A DNA stretch of 64,000 nucleotides from Lysobacter_K koreensis (GCF_042677045.1 NZ_JBHTIH010000002.1:310001-374000); one strand, 5' to 3'. Counted from the stretch's first letter, positions 33,425 through 42,100 are shown. Numbers and translations: made by a program. Notes: generated by a model from the letters alone, not told the origin.

Positions 33425-34171
33425 TCAATTCAATGCAATCCGTATGGCAGCGGCCGCCGCCAGCGGTGCCAGGACCAGCGAAACCACCAGCCCCGCGCCC
33501 AGCAGCAGCAGCGCGCCGACCGGATCCAGTCCCTGGGCCGAGGCGGCCACGCTGCCTGCGCCGAACACCAGCACCGGCACGTACAACGGCAGCGCCAACA
33601 GGGCGACAAGTATACCGGAGCGCCTCATGCCGACCGTCAGCGCGGCGACCACCGCGCCGAGCAGACTCAGCAAAGGCGTGCCCAGCGCCAGCGACGCCAG
33701 CAACACCGGCAATTGGCCGCGCGGCAGGTGCAGCAGTTCGGCCAGGAATGGGGTGGCGAGCAGCAATGGCAGCGCCGTGGTCGCCCAGTGCATGAACGTG
33801 CGCACGCCGACCAGCCACGCCAGCGGCACCGGCGCCAGCATCCACTGCTCGAGCGAACCGTCCTCGGCATCGCCGCGAAACAGCGTGTCCAGCGCCAGCA
33901 GCCCGGCCAGCAGCACCGCCAGCCACAGCACCGCGCCGGCGACCTTCGACACGCTGGCGTTCTCGCCACCCAGCGCCAATGCGAACAGCACCACCACCAG
34001 CAGCGCGAACAACGCCGGCTGCAACGCATCGCCGCGGCGGCGCCACAACAGGCGCAGGTCGCGCACCATCAGCGCCCGAGCTGCACCGGCCAGGCCGGGG
34101 ACGGCGACGCCACTGAGGCGCGAGCTTCGGTTGCTCGAAATGGGCTCGGGACTCGAAAGACGGGTGTTCAT
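33425..34171 (-). CDS. ccmB: Heme exporter membrane subunit CcmB
   Basis: CcmB is the membrane partner of the CcmA ATPase in the ABC complex that frees holo-CcmE from CcmC/D. The 248-residue protein has six predicted helices and family segments MVRDLRLLWRRRGDALQP, LFRGDAEDGSLEQWMLAP and LSLLGAVVAALTVGMRRSG. The N-terminal 25 residues are polar and longer than in E. coli (220 total). Its start overlaps the ccmA stop (ATGA). Confidence 0.95.
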   Translation of the reverse strand: MNTRLSSPEPISSNRSSRLSGVAVPGLAGAARALMVRDLRLLWRRRGDALQPALFALLVVVLFALALGGENASVSKVAGAVLWLAVLLAGLLALDTLFRGDAEDGSLEQWMLAPVPLAWLVGVRTFMHWATTALPLLLATPFLAELLHLPRGQLPVLLASLALGTPLLSLLGAVVAALTVGMRRSGILVALLALPLYVPVLVFGAGSVAASAQGLDPVGALLLLGAGLVVSLVLAPLAAAAAIRIALN

Positions 34172-34812
34172 GCGCCTTTCTCCAGCACCAGCATCCGCGT
34201 GCGCACCGGCGGCGCGGCGTAGGCACCGTGGGTGGTGACCAGGGCGGCGCCGCCGTCGCGCAGGTGCGCCTGGACCATGCGGTTGACCAGTTCGATGCCC
34301 TCCAGGTCGAGGTTCGCGTACGGCTCGTCGAGCAACCACAGCGGCGCCGGCGACAGCCACAACCGGGCGAGCGACAGGCGCTTCTTCTGGCCGGCCGACA
34401 ATTGCCGGGCGAGGGTGTCCTCGTAGCCGGCCAGGCCGACAATGCCCAGCGCGCTGGCCGGCGACTGCGCGCGGCGGCGGCCCTGCAGCCCGCATAGGAA
34501 CTCGAGGTTTTCCAGCGCGCCCAGGTCGGCCTTGAGGCCCGGCAGATGGCTCAGGTAGGCGATCGCGCGGGCGCGGCGCCCGGCGCGGGCGCGCTGGCCG
34601 TCGATGTGGACTTCGCCGCCATCGGCGCGCAGCAACCCGGCCAACACGCGCAGCAGAGTGGTCTTGCCGGCGCCGTTATCGCCCTGCACCAGCAACGCCT
34701 CGCCGGCATCGACGGAAAAATCGAGGGGGCCGAAAACGGGTTCGTCGTTGCGGGCGAAACGCAGGCTGCGGGCTTCGAGCAGCGGCGGGGCGGGTCGGTC
34801 GGTGGGGGTCAT
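34168..34812 (-). CDS. ccmA: Cytochrome c biogenesis ATP-binding protein CcmA
   Basis: CcmA is the ATPase of the CcmAB complex. In 214 residues it shows Walker A GDNGAGKTT, the Q-loop region YLSHLPGLKADL, the ABC signature LSAGQKKRLSLARL, Walker B LWLLDEPYANLD and the switch His in VTTHGAYA. It is the first ccm gene; an upstream DUF3293 gene on the same strand ends 36 bases before it and might share the promoter. Confidence 0.96.
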   Translation of the reverse strand: MTPTDRPAPPLLEARSLRFARNDEPVFGPLDFSVDAGEALLVQGDNGAGKTTLLRVLAGLLRADGGEVHIDGQRARAGRRARAIAYLSHLPGLKADLGALENLEFLCGLQGRRRAQSPASALGIVGLAGYEDTLARQLSAGQKKRLSLARLWLSPAPLWLLDEPYANLDLEGIELVNRMVQAHLRDGGAALVTTHGAYAAPPVRTRMLVLEKGA

Positions 34813-34848
34813 CGATCAGGCGCTAGCGGCCGGTGGACCGCAGGGCCG

Positions 34849-35319
34849 TCATTCTACCCAGTCGGTGGCGTCGCCAACGGCCATCTCCGCGGGGCGCGGC
34901 ATCAGCATCCGCAGGCGCACCGGCTGGCCGCGTTCCCAGGCCAGTACCGCGGCCTGGCCGAACTCGCAGGCCAGCGTGTCGCGGGTGGCCGGATCCAGGT
35001 CGGCGACCAGCCAGCCCGGCTCGCGCCAGTCGCCGTCGACGTCCTCGGCCCACGCCGGCTGGCGCGACGCGCCGGCCGCGTCCAGCTGCGCGACCAGCAA
35101 GGCATCCGCGGTCTCGTTGGCGCTGTCCGACCGCGGTTCCGAGGCCGGGTTCCAGGCCGTGATAAACACGTAGCGCGTGGCCGGCCAGTAGGCCTCCAAG
35201 TCGAGCGCCGGTTCGCCGACGCGCAGCGCGAACGTGTCGCCGTCCAGCGCCACACAGTAGCGGGCGGCGGCGTAGGCGGTGGCCAGTTCGGCAGCGTCGA
35301 CGACTTGCAGTTCGTGCAT
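34849..35319 (-). CDS. DUF3293 domain protein
   Basis: A 156-residue soluble protein matching the DUF3293 pattern: AARYCVALDGDTFALRVGEP, YVFITAWNPASEPRSDSAN, the GDWREPGWLVADLD segment and FGQAAVLAWERGQPVRL. The family has no known function. The start is placed at MHELQVVDA (35319); the frame is open further upstream but overlaps the divergent promoter region. It lies directly upstream of ccmA in the same direction and is divergent from the aminotransferase gene, so it may be the first gene of the ccm transcript. Confidence 0.8.
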   Translation of the reverse strand: MHELQVVDAAELATAYAAARYCVALDGDTFALRVGEPALDLEAYWPATRYVFITAWNPASEPRSDSANETADALLVAQLDAAGASRQPAWAEDVDGDWREPGWLVADLDPATRDTLACEFGQAAVLAWERGQPVRLRMLMPRPAEMAVGDATDWVE

Positions 35320-35426
35320 CGGCGCAGTGTCCTGCCGTTGCCGCCCGCGCGCAAACGCGGGCTGCGCGGTGCCACCGGCATTCCGTAAACTCGGTGCCAC
35401 CCCAGCCTGCCGCACGACTACGCCTG

Positions 35427-36599
35427 ATGACCACCGCACCCACGCGCACGATGACCCCCGAGACCAAGCTGCCCAAGGTCGGCACCACCATTTTCACCGT
35501 GATGTCGCAGCTGGCGATCGAACACGGTGCGGTCAACCTGGGCCAAGGCTTCCCGGATTTCGACGTGCCCACGCGCCTGGTCGAGGCGCTCGCCCGCGCC
35601 ATGCAGGAGGGCAAGAACCAGTACTCGCCGATGACCGGCATCCCCGCGCTGCGCCAGGCAATCGCGGCCAAGACCGAGCGCTGCTACGGCTACATGCCCG
35701 ACGCCGACAGCGAGGTCACCGTGGTATCCGGGGCCAGCGAGGCGATCTTCGACGCGGTGCACGCGGTGGTGCGCCCCGGCGACGAGGTGATCGTGCTCGA
35801 CCCGTGCTACGACTGCTACGAGCCGGCGATCGAGCTGGCCGGTGGGGTCGCGGTGCACGTGCCGCTCGATCCGCGCAGCTTCGCGCCGGACTGGCAGCTG
35901 GTCCGCAACGCGGTCACCGCCAAGACCCGGATGCTGATGATCAACTCGCCGCACAACCCGTCCGGGGCGATGCTCGACGCCGACGACATCCGCGCGTTGA
36001 CCGAGCTACTGCGCGGCACCGACATCATCCTGCTCTCGGACGAGGTCTACGAGCACATCGTGTTCGACGGCGCGATCCACGAGTCGGTGCTGCGCTACCC
36101 GGAACTGCGCGAGCGCGCGTTCGTGGTCTCCAGCTTCGGCAAGACCTACCACTGCACCGGCTGGAAGATCGGCTACTGCATCGGGCGGCCGGCGCTGTCG
36201 GTCGAATTGCGCAAGGTCCACCAGTACAACACCTTCTGCAGCTTCACTCCGGCGCAGTGGGCGTTCGCCGAGATGATCGAGGCGCAGCCGGAGCACTACG
36301 AGCAATTGGGCGCGTTCTACCAGGAAAAGCGCGACCGCTTCCGCGAGCAGCTGCTGACGACGAAGCTCAAGCCGCTGCCGGTGCCGGGCGGCTACTTCCA
36401 GCTGGTCGACTACTCGGCGGTCAGCGACCTCGATGACGCCGCGTTCTGCCGTTGGCTGACGGTGGAGAAGGGCGTGGTGGCGATCCCGCTGTCGCCGTTC
36501 TACGGCGCCCCGCCGCCGGGCCAGCGCCTGGCGCGGCTGTGCTTCGCCAAGAACGAGGCGACCTTGGACGCGGCCATCGAACGTTTGCAGAAGTTGTGA
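35427..36599 (+). CDS. Methionine/glutamine-type aminotransferase (YbdL/MtnE-like)
   Basis: A 390-residue class I PLP aminotransferase. Lys239 in VVSSFGKTYHCTGWKIGY binds PLP; SPHNPSG, SDEVYEHIVFDG and the terminal RLCFAKNE arginine region are family markers. The N-terminal GQGFPDFDVP and NQYSPMTGIPALR resemble YbdL and kynurenine/glutamine transaminases, which use methionine or its keto acid with glutamine. An omega-amidase gene follows 180 bases downstream, which supports a glutamine-linked transamination. The start at 35427 was chosen over an in-frame codon at 35394; 35451 is another candidate. Confidence 0.88.
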   Translation: MTTAPTRTMTPETKLPKVGTTIFTVMSQLAIEHGAVNLGQGFPDFDVPTRLVEALARAMQEGKNQYSPMTGIPALRQAIAAKTERCYGYMPDADSEVTVVSGASEAIFDAVHAVVRPGDEVIVLDPCYDCYEPAIELAGGVAVHVPLDPRSFAPDWQLVRNAVTAKTRMLMINSPHNPSGAMLDADDIRALTELLRGTDIILLSDEVYEHIVFDGAIHESVLRYPELRERAFVVSSFGKTYHCTGWKIGYCIGRPALSVELRKVHQYNTFCSFTPAQWAFAEMIEAQPEHYEQLGAFYQEKRDRFREQLLTTKLKPLPVPGGYFQLVDYSAVSDLDDAAFCRWLTVEKGVVAIPLSPFYGAPPPGQRLARLCFAKNEATLDAAIERLQKL

Positions 36600-36605
36600 T
36601 GTCCA

Positions 36606-36754
36606 GTAGGAGCGGCTTCAGCCGCGAGGCCTCCGATCAGATAGCGATGAAGCCTGCTTCATTTCAGGATTGACTTCAGTCGCGATACCCAGCCCCTTCA
36701 ACGATGTGCACCCACCGAACAACGGCAGAAGCTCGCGGCTGAAGCCGCTCCTAC
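36606..36754. repeat. Inverted pair of GTAG-type repeats (GGAGCGGCTTCAGCCGC family)
   Basis: Forward copy 36606-36628 (GTAGGAGCGGCTTCAGCC then GCGAG) and reverse copy 36732-36754, separated by about 100 bases. The two arms are perfect inverted repeats over 21 bases and could form a cruciform between the aminotransferase and amidase genes. Confidence 0.9.
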
Positions 36755-36778
36755 GAAAGCCGGAATCCGGATACCGCC

Positions 36779-37576
36779 ATGCAAAACCTCCGCATCTCCC
36801 TCGTCCAGGGCGCCACCCGCTGGCTCGACCCGGACGGCAATCGCGACTACTACGGCCATCTGCTCTCGCAGCTGCGCGGCATCACCGATCTGGTGTTGCT
36901 GCCGGAAACCTTTACCAGCGGCTTCAGCAACGAGGCGCTCGACAGCGCCGAGACCATGGACGGCCCGACCGTCGCCTGGATCCGCGAGCAGGCCGCGCGC
37001 CTGGGCGCCGCGGTCACCGGCAGCGTGCAGTTGCGCGACGAGGGCGGCGTGTTCAACCGGCTGCTGTTCGCCACCCCCGATGGGCAGCTGCAGACCTACG
37101 ACAAGCGCCACCTGTTCCGTTACGCCAAGGAACACGAGCGTTACGCCGCGGGCCGCGAGCGCCTGACGGTGGAATGGAAGGGTTGGCGGATCTGCCCGCT
37201 GGTCTGCTACGACCTGCGCTTCCCGGTGTACTCGCGCAACCGCTTCGACGTCGAGCGCCCCGGCGGGCTCGACTACGACCTGCTGCTGTACGTCGCCAAC
37301 TGGCCCTCGGCGCGTGCCTACCCGTGGAAGACCCTGCTGCGCGCACGCGCGATCGAGAACCTGAGCTACGTCGCCGGCCTCAACCGGGTCGGCACCGACG
37401 GCAACGGCCTGCATTACGCCGGCGACAGCGCGGTGATCGATTTCCTCGGCCACCCGGTCAGTGAATGCACCGATGAGGAGGTCGTGGTCACGACCACCTT
37501 GCAGGCGGCCGAGCTGCTCGCCCACCGCGAGCGCTTCCCGGCGATGCTCGACGGCGACGCGTTTTCGCTGGTGTAG
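36779..37576 (+). CDS. Omega-amidase / carbon-nitrogen hydrolase (YafV/Nit2-like)
   Basis: A 265-residue nitrilase-superfamily amidase. The catalytic triad is Glu43 (LPETFTSGF), Lys109 (TYDKRHLF) and Cys143 (LVCYDLRFPVYSR). PETFTSGFS and CYDLRFP are typical of omega-amidases, which hydrolyse 2-oxoglutaramate made by glutamine transaminases. Together with the upstream aminotransferase this forms a likely pathway (keto acid amination with glutamine, then removal of the 2-oxoglutaramate by-product), which pulls methionine salvage forward; mtnA is present 15 kb away. It ends at a bidirectional terminator. Confidence 0.9.
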   Translation: MQNLRISLVQGATRWLDPDGNRDYYGHLLSQLRGITDLVLLPETFTSGFSNEALDSAETMDGPTVAWIREQAARLGAAVTGSVQLRDEGGVFNRLLFATPDGQLQTYDKRHLFRYAKEHERYAAGRERLTVEWKGWRICPLVCYDLRFPVYSRNRFDVERPGGLDYDLLLYVANWPSARAYPWKTLLRARAIENLSYVAGLNRVGTDGNGLHYAGDSAVIDFLGHPVSECTDEEVVVTTTLQAAELLAHRERFPAMLDGDAFSLV

Positions 37577-37620
37577 TCCGCTGCGCACGCAGGCATCGCT
37601 CCTGCTCAGGGAAAAGACAA

Positions 37621-37650
37621 AAACAATGGGCGCCGAAGCGCCCTTTGTTT
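37621..37650. terminator. Bidirectional terminator between the amidase gene and rluB
   Basis: GGGCGC (37628-37633), CGAA loop, GCGCCC (37638-37643), flanked by TTTGTTT after and AAACAAT before. It serves the convergent genes on both strands. Confidence 0.85.
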
Positions 37651-37674
37651 ATTACCGAAGACTGGCGTCAGCGA

Positions 37675-39369
37675 TCACGCGCCGCGCGGGCCGCGCCCGC
37701 CGCCGGGACGGCCGCCGCCGCGCGGACCACCGGGGCGCGGGCCGCTCGGACGCGGGGCGCCGCCCGGCTTGCCGCCGGCCGGACGCGGGCCGCGGGCGCC
37801 GGCGGGACCGCCGGGACGCGGGGCCCGCGGCTTGTCGCCGTAGGGATTGAACGCGCCGGGATTGGCGTGGTCGGACGGAAAGCTCGGCGCGTTGCCCGGG
37901 TGCCCATACGGGCGCGGGCTGCGCTGGCCCTGACCCTGGCCGCCGCCGGGCCCGCGACGCTCGCTGCCGTAGCCACCACCGCCGCCACCCGGACCGCGCG
38001 GGCCCCGCTCGCCGCCGGGACCACCGGGGCCGCGCGCGGCGCCACCGCCATACGGGCTGCCGCCGCCACCCGGGCCGCGCTCGCTGCGGCCCTGGTAGCC
38101 ACCGCCGCCGCCCGGACGACCTTGGCCGCCGGGACGCGCGCCGCCGGGCTTGCCGCCGTAGGGCTTGCGCGGCGCCTGGCCATCGGCGTTGCGGTGGCCG
38201 CTGGGACCGGTGTCGACGCCCTCGGGCACGAACCAGGTGCGGAACGCCGCCGGGTTGCCTTCGGGCAGGGCACGGTTGCCCTTCTCCGGACGCTGCTTGA
38301 ACGGCTTGTGCGACTGCTTGGCCGCCGCGTCGCCGCTGACGGTCAGGCCGCCGTGCGGCTTCTTGTTGCCGAAACGGCCGCCGCGATCCTCGCGGACGTG
38401 GTCGAAGCGGCGCAGCTCTCGGCCTTCATCGGCGCGGCTGGGGCCGCCGACGTAGCCGGCCGAACGCTCGCCGGTCAGGTGCACGGTCGACTTGGCGGCC
38501 TTGCGCTGGCCGATCACCGGCTGCAGCGTCAGCGCCGACGGCGTACCGTCCTCGAGGCCGAGTTCGGTGCGCAGCTTCTCGACCTTGTCGCTGGCCATTT
38601 CCTGGGTCTGGCCGCGCAGGAGTTCGCGCGGCAGTTCGACGCTGCCGTAGCGGATCCGCTTCAACCGGCTGACCTGGCAACCCTGCGACTCCCACAGGCG
38701 GCGGACTTCGCGGTTGCGGCCTTCCTTGAGCAGCACGCGGAACCAGTCGTGCGAGTCGCTGCCGCCGATGCGCTCGATCTCGTCGAACTTGGCTGGGCCG
38801 TCATCCAGGGCGACGCCTCGGGCGAGGCGGTCGACGAGGTTGTCGGGGACCTTGTCCTGGCCTTCCGGCGCGCGGACGCGGCAGACGTATTCGCGTTCGA
38901 CTTCGAACGACGGGTGCATCAGCGCGTTGGCCAGCTCGCCGTCGGTGCTCAGCAGCAGCAGGCCGGTGGTGTTGATGTCGAGGCGGCCGATCGCGATCCA
39001 GCGCGCGCCCTTGAGGGCCGGCAGTGCTTCGAAGATCGTCGGGCGACCCTCGGGATCTTCGCGCGTGGTCACTTCGCCTTCGGGCTTGTTGTACATCAGC
39101 ACGCGGGCCGGTTCGGTCAGCGCGCTGGCGACGAACTGGCGCCCGTCGAGCTCGATCTTGTCGCCGCTCCCGATACTCTGGCCGACCTGCGCGACTTCGC
39201 CGTTGACCTTGACCAGGCCGTCGGCGATGCGCTGTTCCAGCGCGCGGCGCGAGCCGAGGCCGGCCTGGGCGAGCACCTTGTGCAGGCGTTCTTCCATGCG
39301 CGGGGTGTCGGGGCCGGTGGTGTCGCCGCTGCGCTTGAGGGACAGCTTGCGGGGTTTTTCGTCAGTCAT
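37675..39369 (-). CDS. rluB: 23S rRNA pseudouridine synthase RluB with long Gly/Arg/Pro tail
   Basis: RluB converts U2605 of 23S rRNA to pseudouridine. The N-terminal part has an S4 domain (about 28-75, MEERLHKVLAQAGLGSRRAL) and the catalytic domain with Asp131 in GRLDINTTGLLLL and GRNREVRRLWES. After residue about 290 a disordered extension begins, and the last 180 residues are almost entirely Gly, Arg and Pro with many RGG/GGG runs. At 564 residues it is nearly twice E. coli RluB (291). The start at 39369 overlaps scpB by 4 bases (ATGA). The tail may bind rRNA nonspecifically. Confidence 0.92.
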   Translation of the reverse strand: MTDEKPRKLSLKRSGDTTGPDTPRMEERLHKVLAQAGLGSRRALEQRIADGLVKVNGEVAQVGQSIGSGDKIELDGRQFVASALTEPARVLMYNKPEGEVTTREDPEGRPTIFEALPALKGARWIAIGRLDINTTGLLLLSTDGELANALMHPSFEVEREYVCRVRAPEGQDKVPDNLVDRLARGVALDDGPAKFDEIERIGGSDSHDWFRVLLKEGRNREVRRLWESQGCQVSRLKRIRYGSVELPRELLRGQTQEMASDKVEKLRTELGLEDGTPSALTLQPVIGQRKAAKSTVHLTGERSAGYVGGPSRADEGRELRRFDHVREDRGGRFGNKKPHGGLTVSGDAAAKQSHKPFKQRPEKGNRALPEGNPAAFRTWFVPEGVDTGPSGHRNADGQAPRKPYGGKPGGARPGGQGRPGGGGGYQGRSERGPGGGGSPYGGGAARGPGGPGGERGPRGPGGGGGGYGSERRGPGGGQGQGQRSPRPYGHPGNAPSFPSDHANPGAFNPYGDKPRAPRPGGPAGARGPRPAGGKPGGAPRPSGPRPGGPRGGGRPGGGRGPRGA

Positions 39370-40286
39370 TTTTGCTGCTCCGACCGGTCGAGTTCATCGG
39401 ACTCGGTCTGTGTTTCGGTGGCATTCCCATTGAAGGCATCGGTCGTCGTCTCGACGGCGTGGGTGTCTTGATCGGGATCGTTCACGTCCGCCGCGCGCTC
39501 GCCCGGCGCGGCATCGGGATCGCCCTCGTCGTCCGCGCTGGGCGCGGCCGTGGGGGCGGTGGGTTCGGGGTGTTCGGTGGTGCTGAGATCGGTGTCCGCA
39601 CCGGCGCTGGCTTCGCTGGTGTCAAAACCGTCGTCGCCGCCGTCATCGTTGGCGTCAGCGTTGGAGGCTTCGACGCCCGCGCCGCTGGCGATGCCGCCGG
39701 CGCTGATCGGCTTGCCGTCGGCAGGGATGCCGTCGAACTGCAGCTGCGGCTCGAGTTCGCCGATGTCCTTGAGCTCCGACAGCGGCGGCAGCTCGTCCAG
39801 GCGCTTGAGGCCGAAGTAGTCGAGGAAGGCCTTGGTGGTGCCGAACAGCGCCGGCTTGCCGGGCACGTCGCGGTGGCCGACCACGCGGATCCACTCGCGC
39901 TCTTCCAGCGACTGGATGATGTTGCTGCTGACCGCCACGCCGCGGACCTGCTCGATCTCGCCACGAGTGATCGGCTGGCGATAGGCGATCAGCGCCAGGG
40001 TTTCCAGGGTGGCGCGGGTGTACTTGGTCTTGCGATCGGTCCACAGCCGCGCGACCCAGGGGTGCACGTCGGCCTGGACCTGGTAGCGGAAGCCCGATGC
40101 GAGCTCCACCAGCTCGACGCCGCGCTCCGCGCTGTTGCCGCGCAAGGTCTCGAGCGCCTGCTCGACGCTGTCGGCCGGCGCCGGCTGGTCCTCGGCGAAC
40201 AGGCCATGCAGCTGCGCCAGCGTCAGCGGCTGGTTGGCCGCGAGCAGGGCGGCTTCGACGATGCGGGTGATGAGGGCTTGGTCCAT
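39366..40286 (-). CDS. scpB: Segregation and condensation protein ScpB
   Basis: ScpB is the kite subunit that binds ScpA in the SMC condensin. The 306-residue protein has two winged-helix domains (about 1-165; ALITRIVEAALLAANQPLTL, TRATLETLALIAYRQPITRGEIE, RGVAVSSNIIQSLEER, GKPALFGTTKAFLDYFGL) and then an acidic, Ser/Thr-rich tail of about 110 residues, longer than the family norm. rluB overlaps its end. The smc gene is in the same window, 3.3 kb away on the other strand. Confidence 0.94.
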   Translation of the reverse strand: MDQALITRIVEAALLAANQPLTLAQLHGLFAEDQPAPADSVEQALETLRGNSAERGVELVELASGFRYQVQADVHPWVARLWTDRKTKYTRATLETLALIAYRQPITRGEIEQVRGVAVSSNIIQSLEEREWIRVVGHRDVPGKPALFGTTKAFLDYFGLKRLDELPPLSELKDIGELEPQLQFDGIPADGKPISAGGIASGAGVEASNADANDDGGDDGFDTSEASAGADTDLSTTEHPEPTAPTAAPSADDEGDPDAAPGERAADVNDPDQDTHAVETTTDAFNGNATETQTESDELDRSEQQK

Positions 40287-40313
40287 TGGTTCTCTGCGTC
40301 TGCGGTTGCCGTC

Positions 40314-40333
40314 ATACCCGCGAAGGTGGGTAT
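40314..40333. repeat. Short palindromic repeat (ATACCCGC-GAAG-GTGGGTAT)
   Basis: An 8-bp stem (one G-T pair) with a GAAG loop in the gap between scpA and scpB. It resembles the common intergenic CCCGCGAAGGCGGG repeats seen in many proteobacteria; no T-run follows, so it is not an obvious terminator. Confidence 0.5.
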
Positions 40334-40387
40334 CCGGCGACTGGGTTGTTGCGTTGGGTTATCGAAGTGGCTTCGACGAACGAAAGC

Positions 40388-41332
40388 TCACGGCGCGGCG
40401 TCATCGTTGGCCGCGTCCTCGTCGAACTCGCTGCTCAGCTCGATCTCGGTCGGGTCGACGGTCAGCGCCAGCGACTTGACGTAGATCGTCGCCAGGTTGC
40501 CTTCCTGGACGATCTCGACCAACTGCTCCTTGGCCAGCGTGAGCAGGCCGAGGAAGGTCACCACCACGCCGAGCTTGCCTTCCTCGACAGTGAACAGCGA
40601 CTCGAAGCGGTGGAACGAGCCGTCTGCCAGGCGCGTGAGCAGCTCGCCCATGCGCTGGCGCACGCTCAGCGCGTCGCGCTTGATCGCGTGCTGGGTGTAC
40701 AGCTCGGCGCGCTTGAACACGTCGTGCAGCGCCAACAGCATTTCCTTGAGGTCGACCGGCGGCGGCAGCTTGACCGCGGCGCGGTCGGGCACGAAGGCGC
40801 TGACCGGCACCGTGTCGCGGTCCTGCCGGGGCAGGGTGTCGATGTCTTCGGCCGCCTTCTTGAAGCGCTCGTATTCCTGCAGGCGGCGCACCAGTTCCGC
40901 GCGCGGGTCGTCCTCCAGGCCTTCCTCGGTGGCCGCGCGCGGCAGCAGCATGCGCGACTTGATCTCGGCCAGGATCGCGGCCATCACCAGGTAGTCGGCG
41001 GCCAGCTCGAAGCGCATCTCGTGCATGGCCTGGATGTAGTCGACGTACTGCTTGGTGATCTCGGCGACCGGGATGTCGAGGATCTCGAGGTTCTGGCGGC
41101 GGATCAGGTACAGCAGCAGGTCGAGCGGGCCTTCGAACGCGTCGAGGATGACCTCCAGCGCGTCGGGCGGGATGTACAGGTCCTGCGGAATCTGCAGCAC
41201 CGGCTGGCCATGCAGCATCGCCAGCGGCATCTCGTGCTGCTGTGGTGCCGGCGGCTGCGCATGCGGCTGCGCGGGAGCCTGGTTGTGCGCGGTGTCTTGC
41301 GCGGTCGCGGCGGGCGCGGGGTCGTCGGTCAT
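40388..41332 (-). CDS. scpA: Segregation and condensation protein ScpA
   Basis: ScpA is the kleisin that bridges the SMC heads. The 314-residue protein has the N-terminal SMC-binding region (FEGPLDLLLYLIRRQNLEIL, DIPVAEITKQYVDYI, YLVMAAILAEIKSRMLLP) and the C-terminal winged helix (GVVVTFLGLLTLAKEQLVEI). A proline/glutamine-rich extension of about 40 residues precedes the conserved part; internal ATG codons (for example at MPLAML) are possible true starts. scpB follows 101 bases downstream. Confidence 0.94.
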   Translation of the reverse strand: MTDDPAPAATAQDTAHNQAPAQPHAQPPAPQQHEMPLAMLHGQPVLQIPQDLYIPPDALEVILDAFEGPLDLLLYLIRRQNLEILDIPVAEITKQYVDYIQAMHEMRFELAADYLVMAAILAEIKSRMLLPRAATEEGLEDDPRAELVRRLQEYERFKKAAEDIDTLPRQDRDTVPVSAFVPDRAAVKLPPPVDLKEMLLALHDVFKRAELYTQHAIKRDALSVRQRMGELLTRLADGSFHRFESLFTVEEGKLGVVVTFLGLLTLAKEQLVEIVQEGNLATIYVKSLALTVDPTEIELSSEFDEDAANDDAAP

Positions 41333-41800
41333 TCGGGGCTGGCCCCTCCGGGGGCCATGCGGGTCAGCCCTCGCGGGCCTGCCTTGCGGCTGGGGTACAG
41401 CGGTTCACTACGGTGCGGGCGGCGCGGGTGCGGCCACGTCGAACGCAAGACGGCAGGTAAGGCGAGACTGCAAAAGTCTGGGCTGACCCAATCAGGTCGC
41501 CAAAAACATCCCCGGCATGCGCGTCACGCAGGGCGTGGCGGCGGATGGCGATAAGAAGCGTCGGGTGCGGGCCGGTGTGGCGCAGCTGGCCGTGTGTGGG
41601 GACACGGGGCATCGCGATGGGCGGGAGGCAATGGGCCTGAAGCCGGGATCGAGATGGGCCGCTGCTTCCGGCCTTGGGCAATTGCGGCCTAGGTTACGGG
41701 GTGGCGCCGGGCATTGTCCAGCCGGATCGTGGGGTGCTTCGCGGGCGCGTGGCTACAATTCAGGCAGGCCCCGTCCGGGGCGATCGAGGATGCCCCGAGC
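41333..41800. other. Intergenic region between scpA and yciI
   Basis: A 468-base divergent gap. It starts with a GCCCCTCC/GGGGGC-type hairpin near scpA. No open frame here has family features or a ribosome binding site; short frames on both strands look random. A TACAAT hexamer at 41754-41759 lies 42 bases before the yciI ATG and is a plausible -10 box. Nothing else recognisable was found. Confidence 0.5.
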
Positions 41801-42100
41801 ATGTGGTACGTGATTGAAGGCTACGACGGCGCCGATGTGCTGCCGCAACGGCTGGCCGCACGGCCGGCGCACGTCGCGCGGTTGACCGCGTTGCGCGACG
41901 CCGGACGGCTGATGCTGGCCGGCCCGTGCCCGGCGATCGACGCCGAGGACCCCGGTCCGGCGGGCTTCAGCGGTTCGGTGGTGATCGCCGAATTCGAATC
42001 GCTGCCCGACGCGCGCGCCTGGGCCGACGCCGATCCGTACCTGGCCGCGGGCGTCTACACCCGGGTCGAGGTGCGGCCGTTCAAGCGGGTGCTGCCGTGA
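41801..42100 (+). CDS. yciI: YciI family protein
   Basis: A 99-residue small alpha+beta protein of the YciI/dimeric alpha-beta barrel type. It starts MWYVIEGYDGADVLPQRL and has the conserved HVARLTALRDAGRLMLAGP with the key His and the C-terminal segment ADADPYLAAGVYTRVEVRPF. YciI proteins are dimers with unclear catalytic roles. The stop overlaps the bolA-family start (GTGA), so the pair is co-translated. Upstream in-frame codons back to 41714 are not family-like. Confidence 0.9.
   Translation: MWYVIEGYDGADVLPQRLAARPAHVARLTALRDAGRLMLAGPCPAIDAEDPGPAGFSGSVVIAEFESLPDARAWADADPYLAAGVYTRVEVRPFKRVLP

Noticed and set aside
37675..38200. CRISPR or tandem DNA repeat inside rluB
   Set aside because: The periodicity comes from Gly/Arg/Pro codons in one open reading frame; there are no spacer-like unique segments.
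41364..41813. Short open frames in the scpA-yciI gap on both strands
   Set aside because: No ribosome binding site, no recognisable domains, and composition like non-coding GC-rich sequence.
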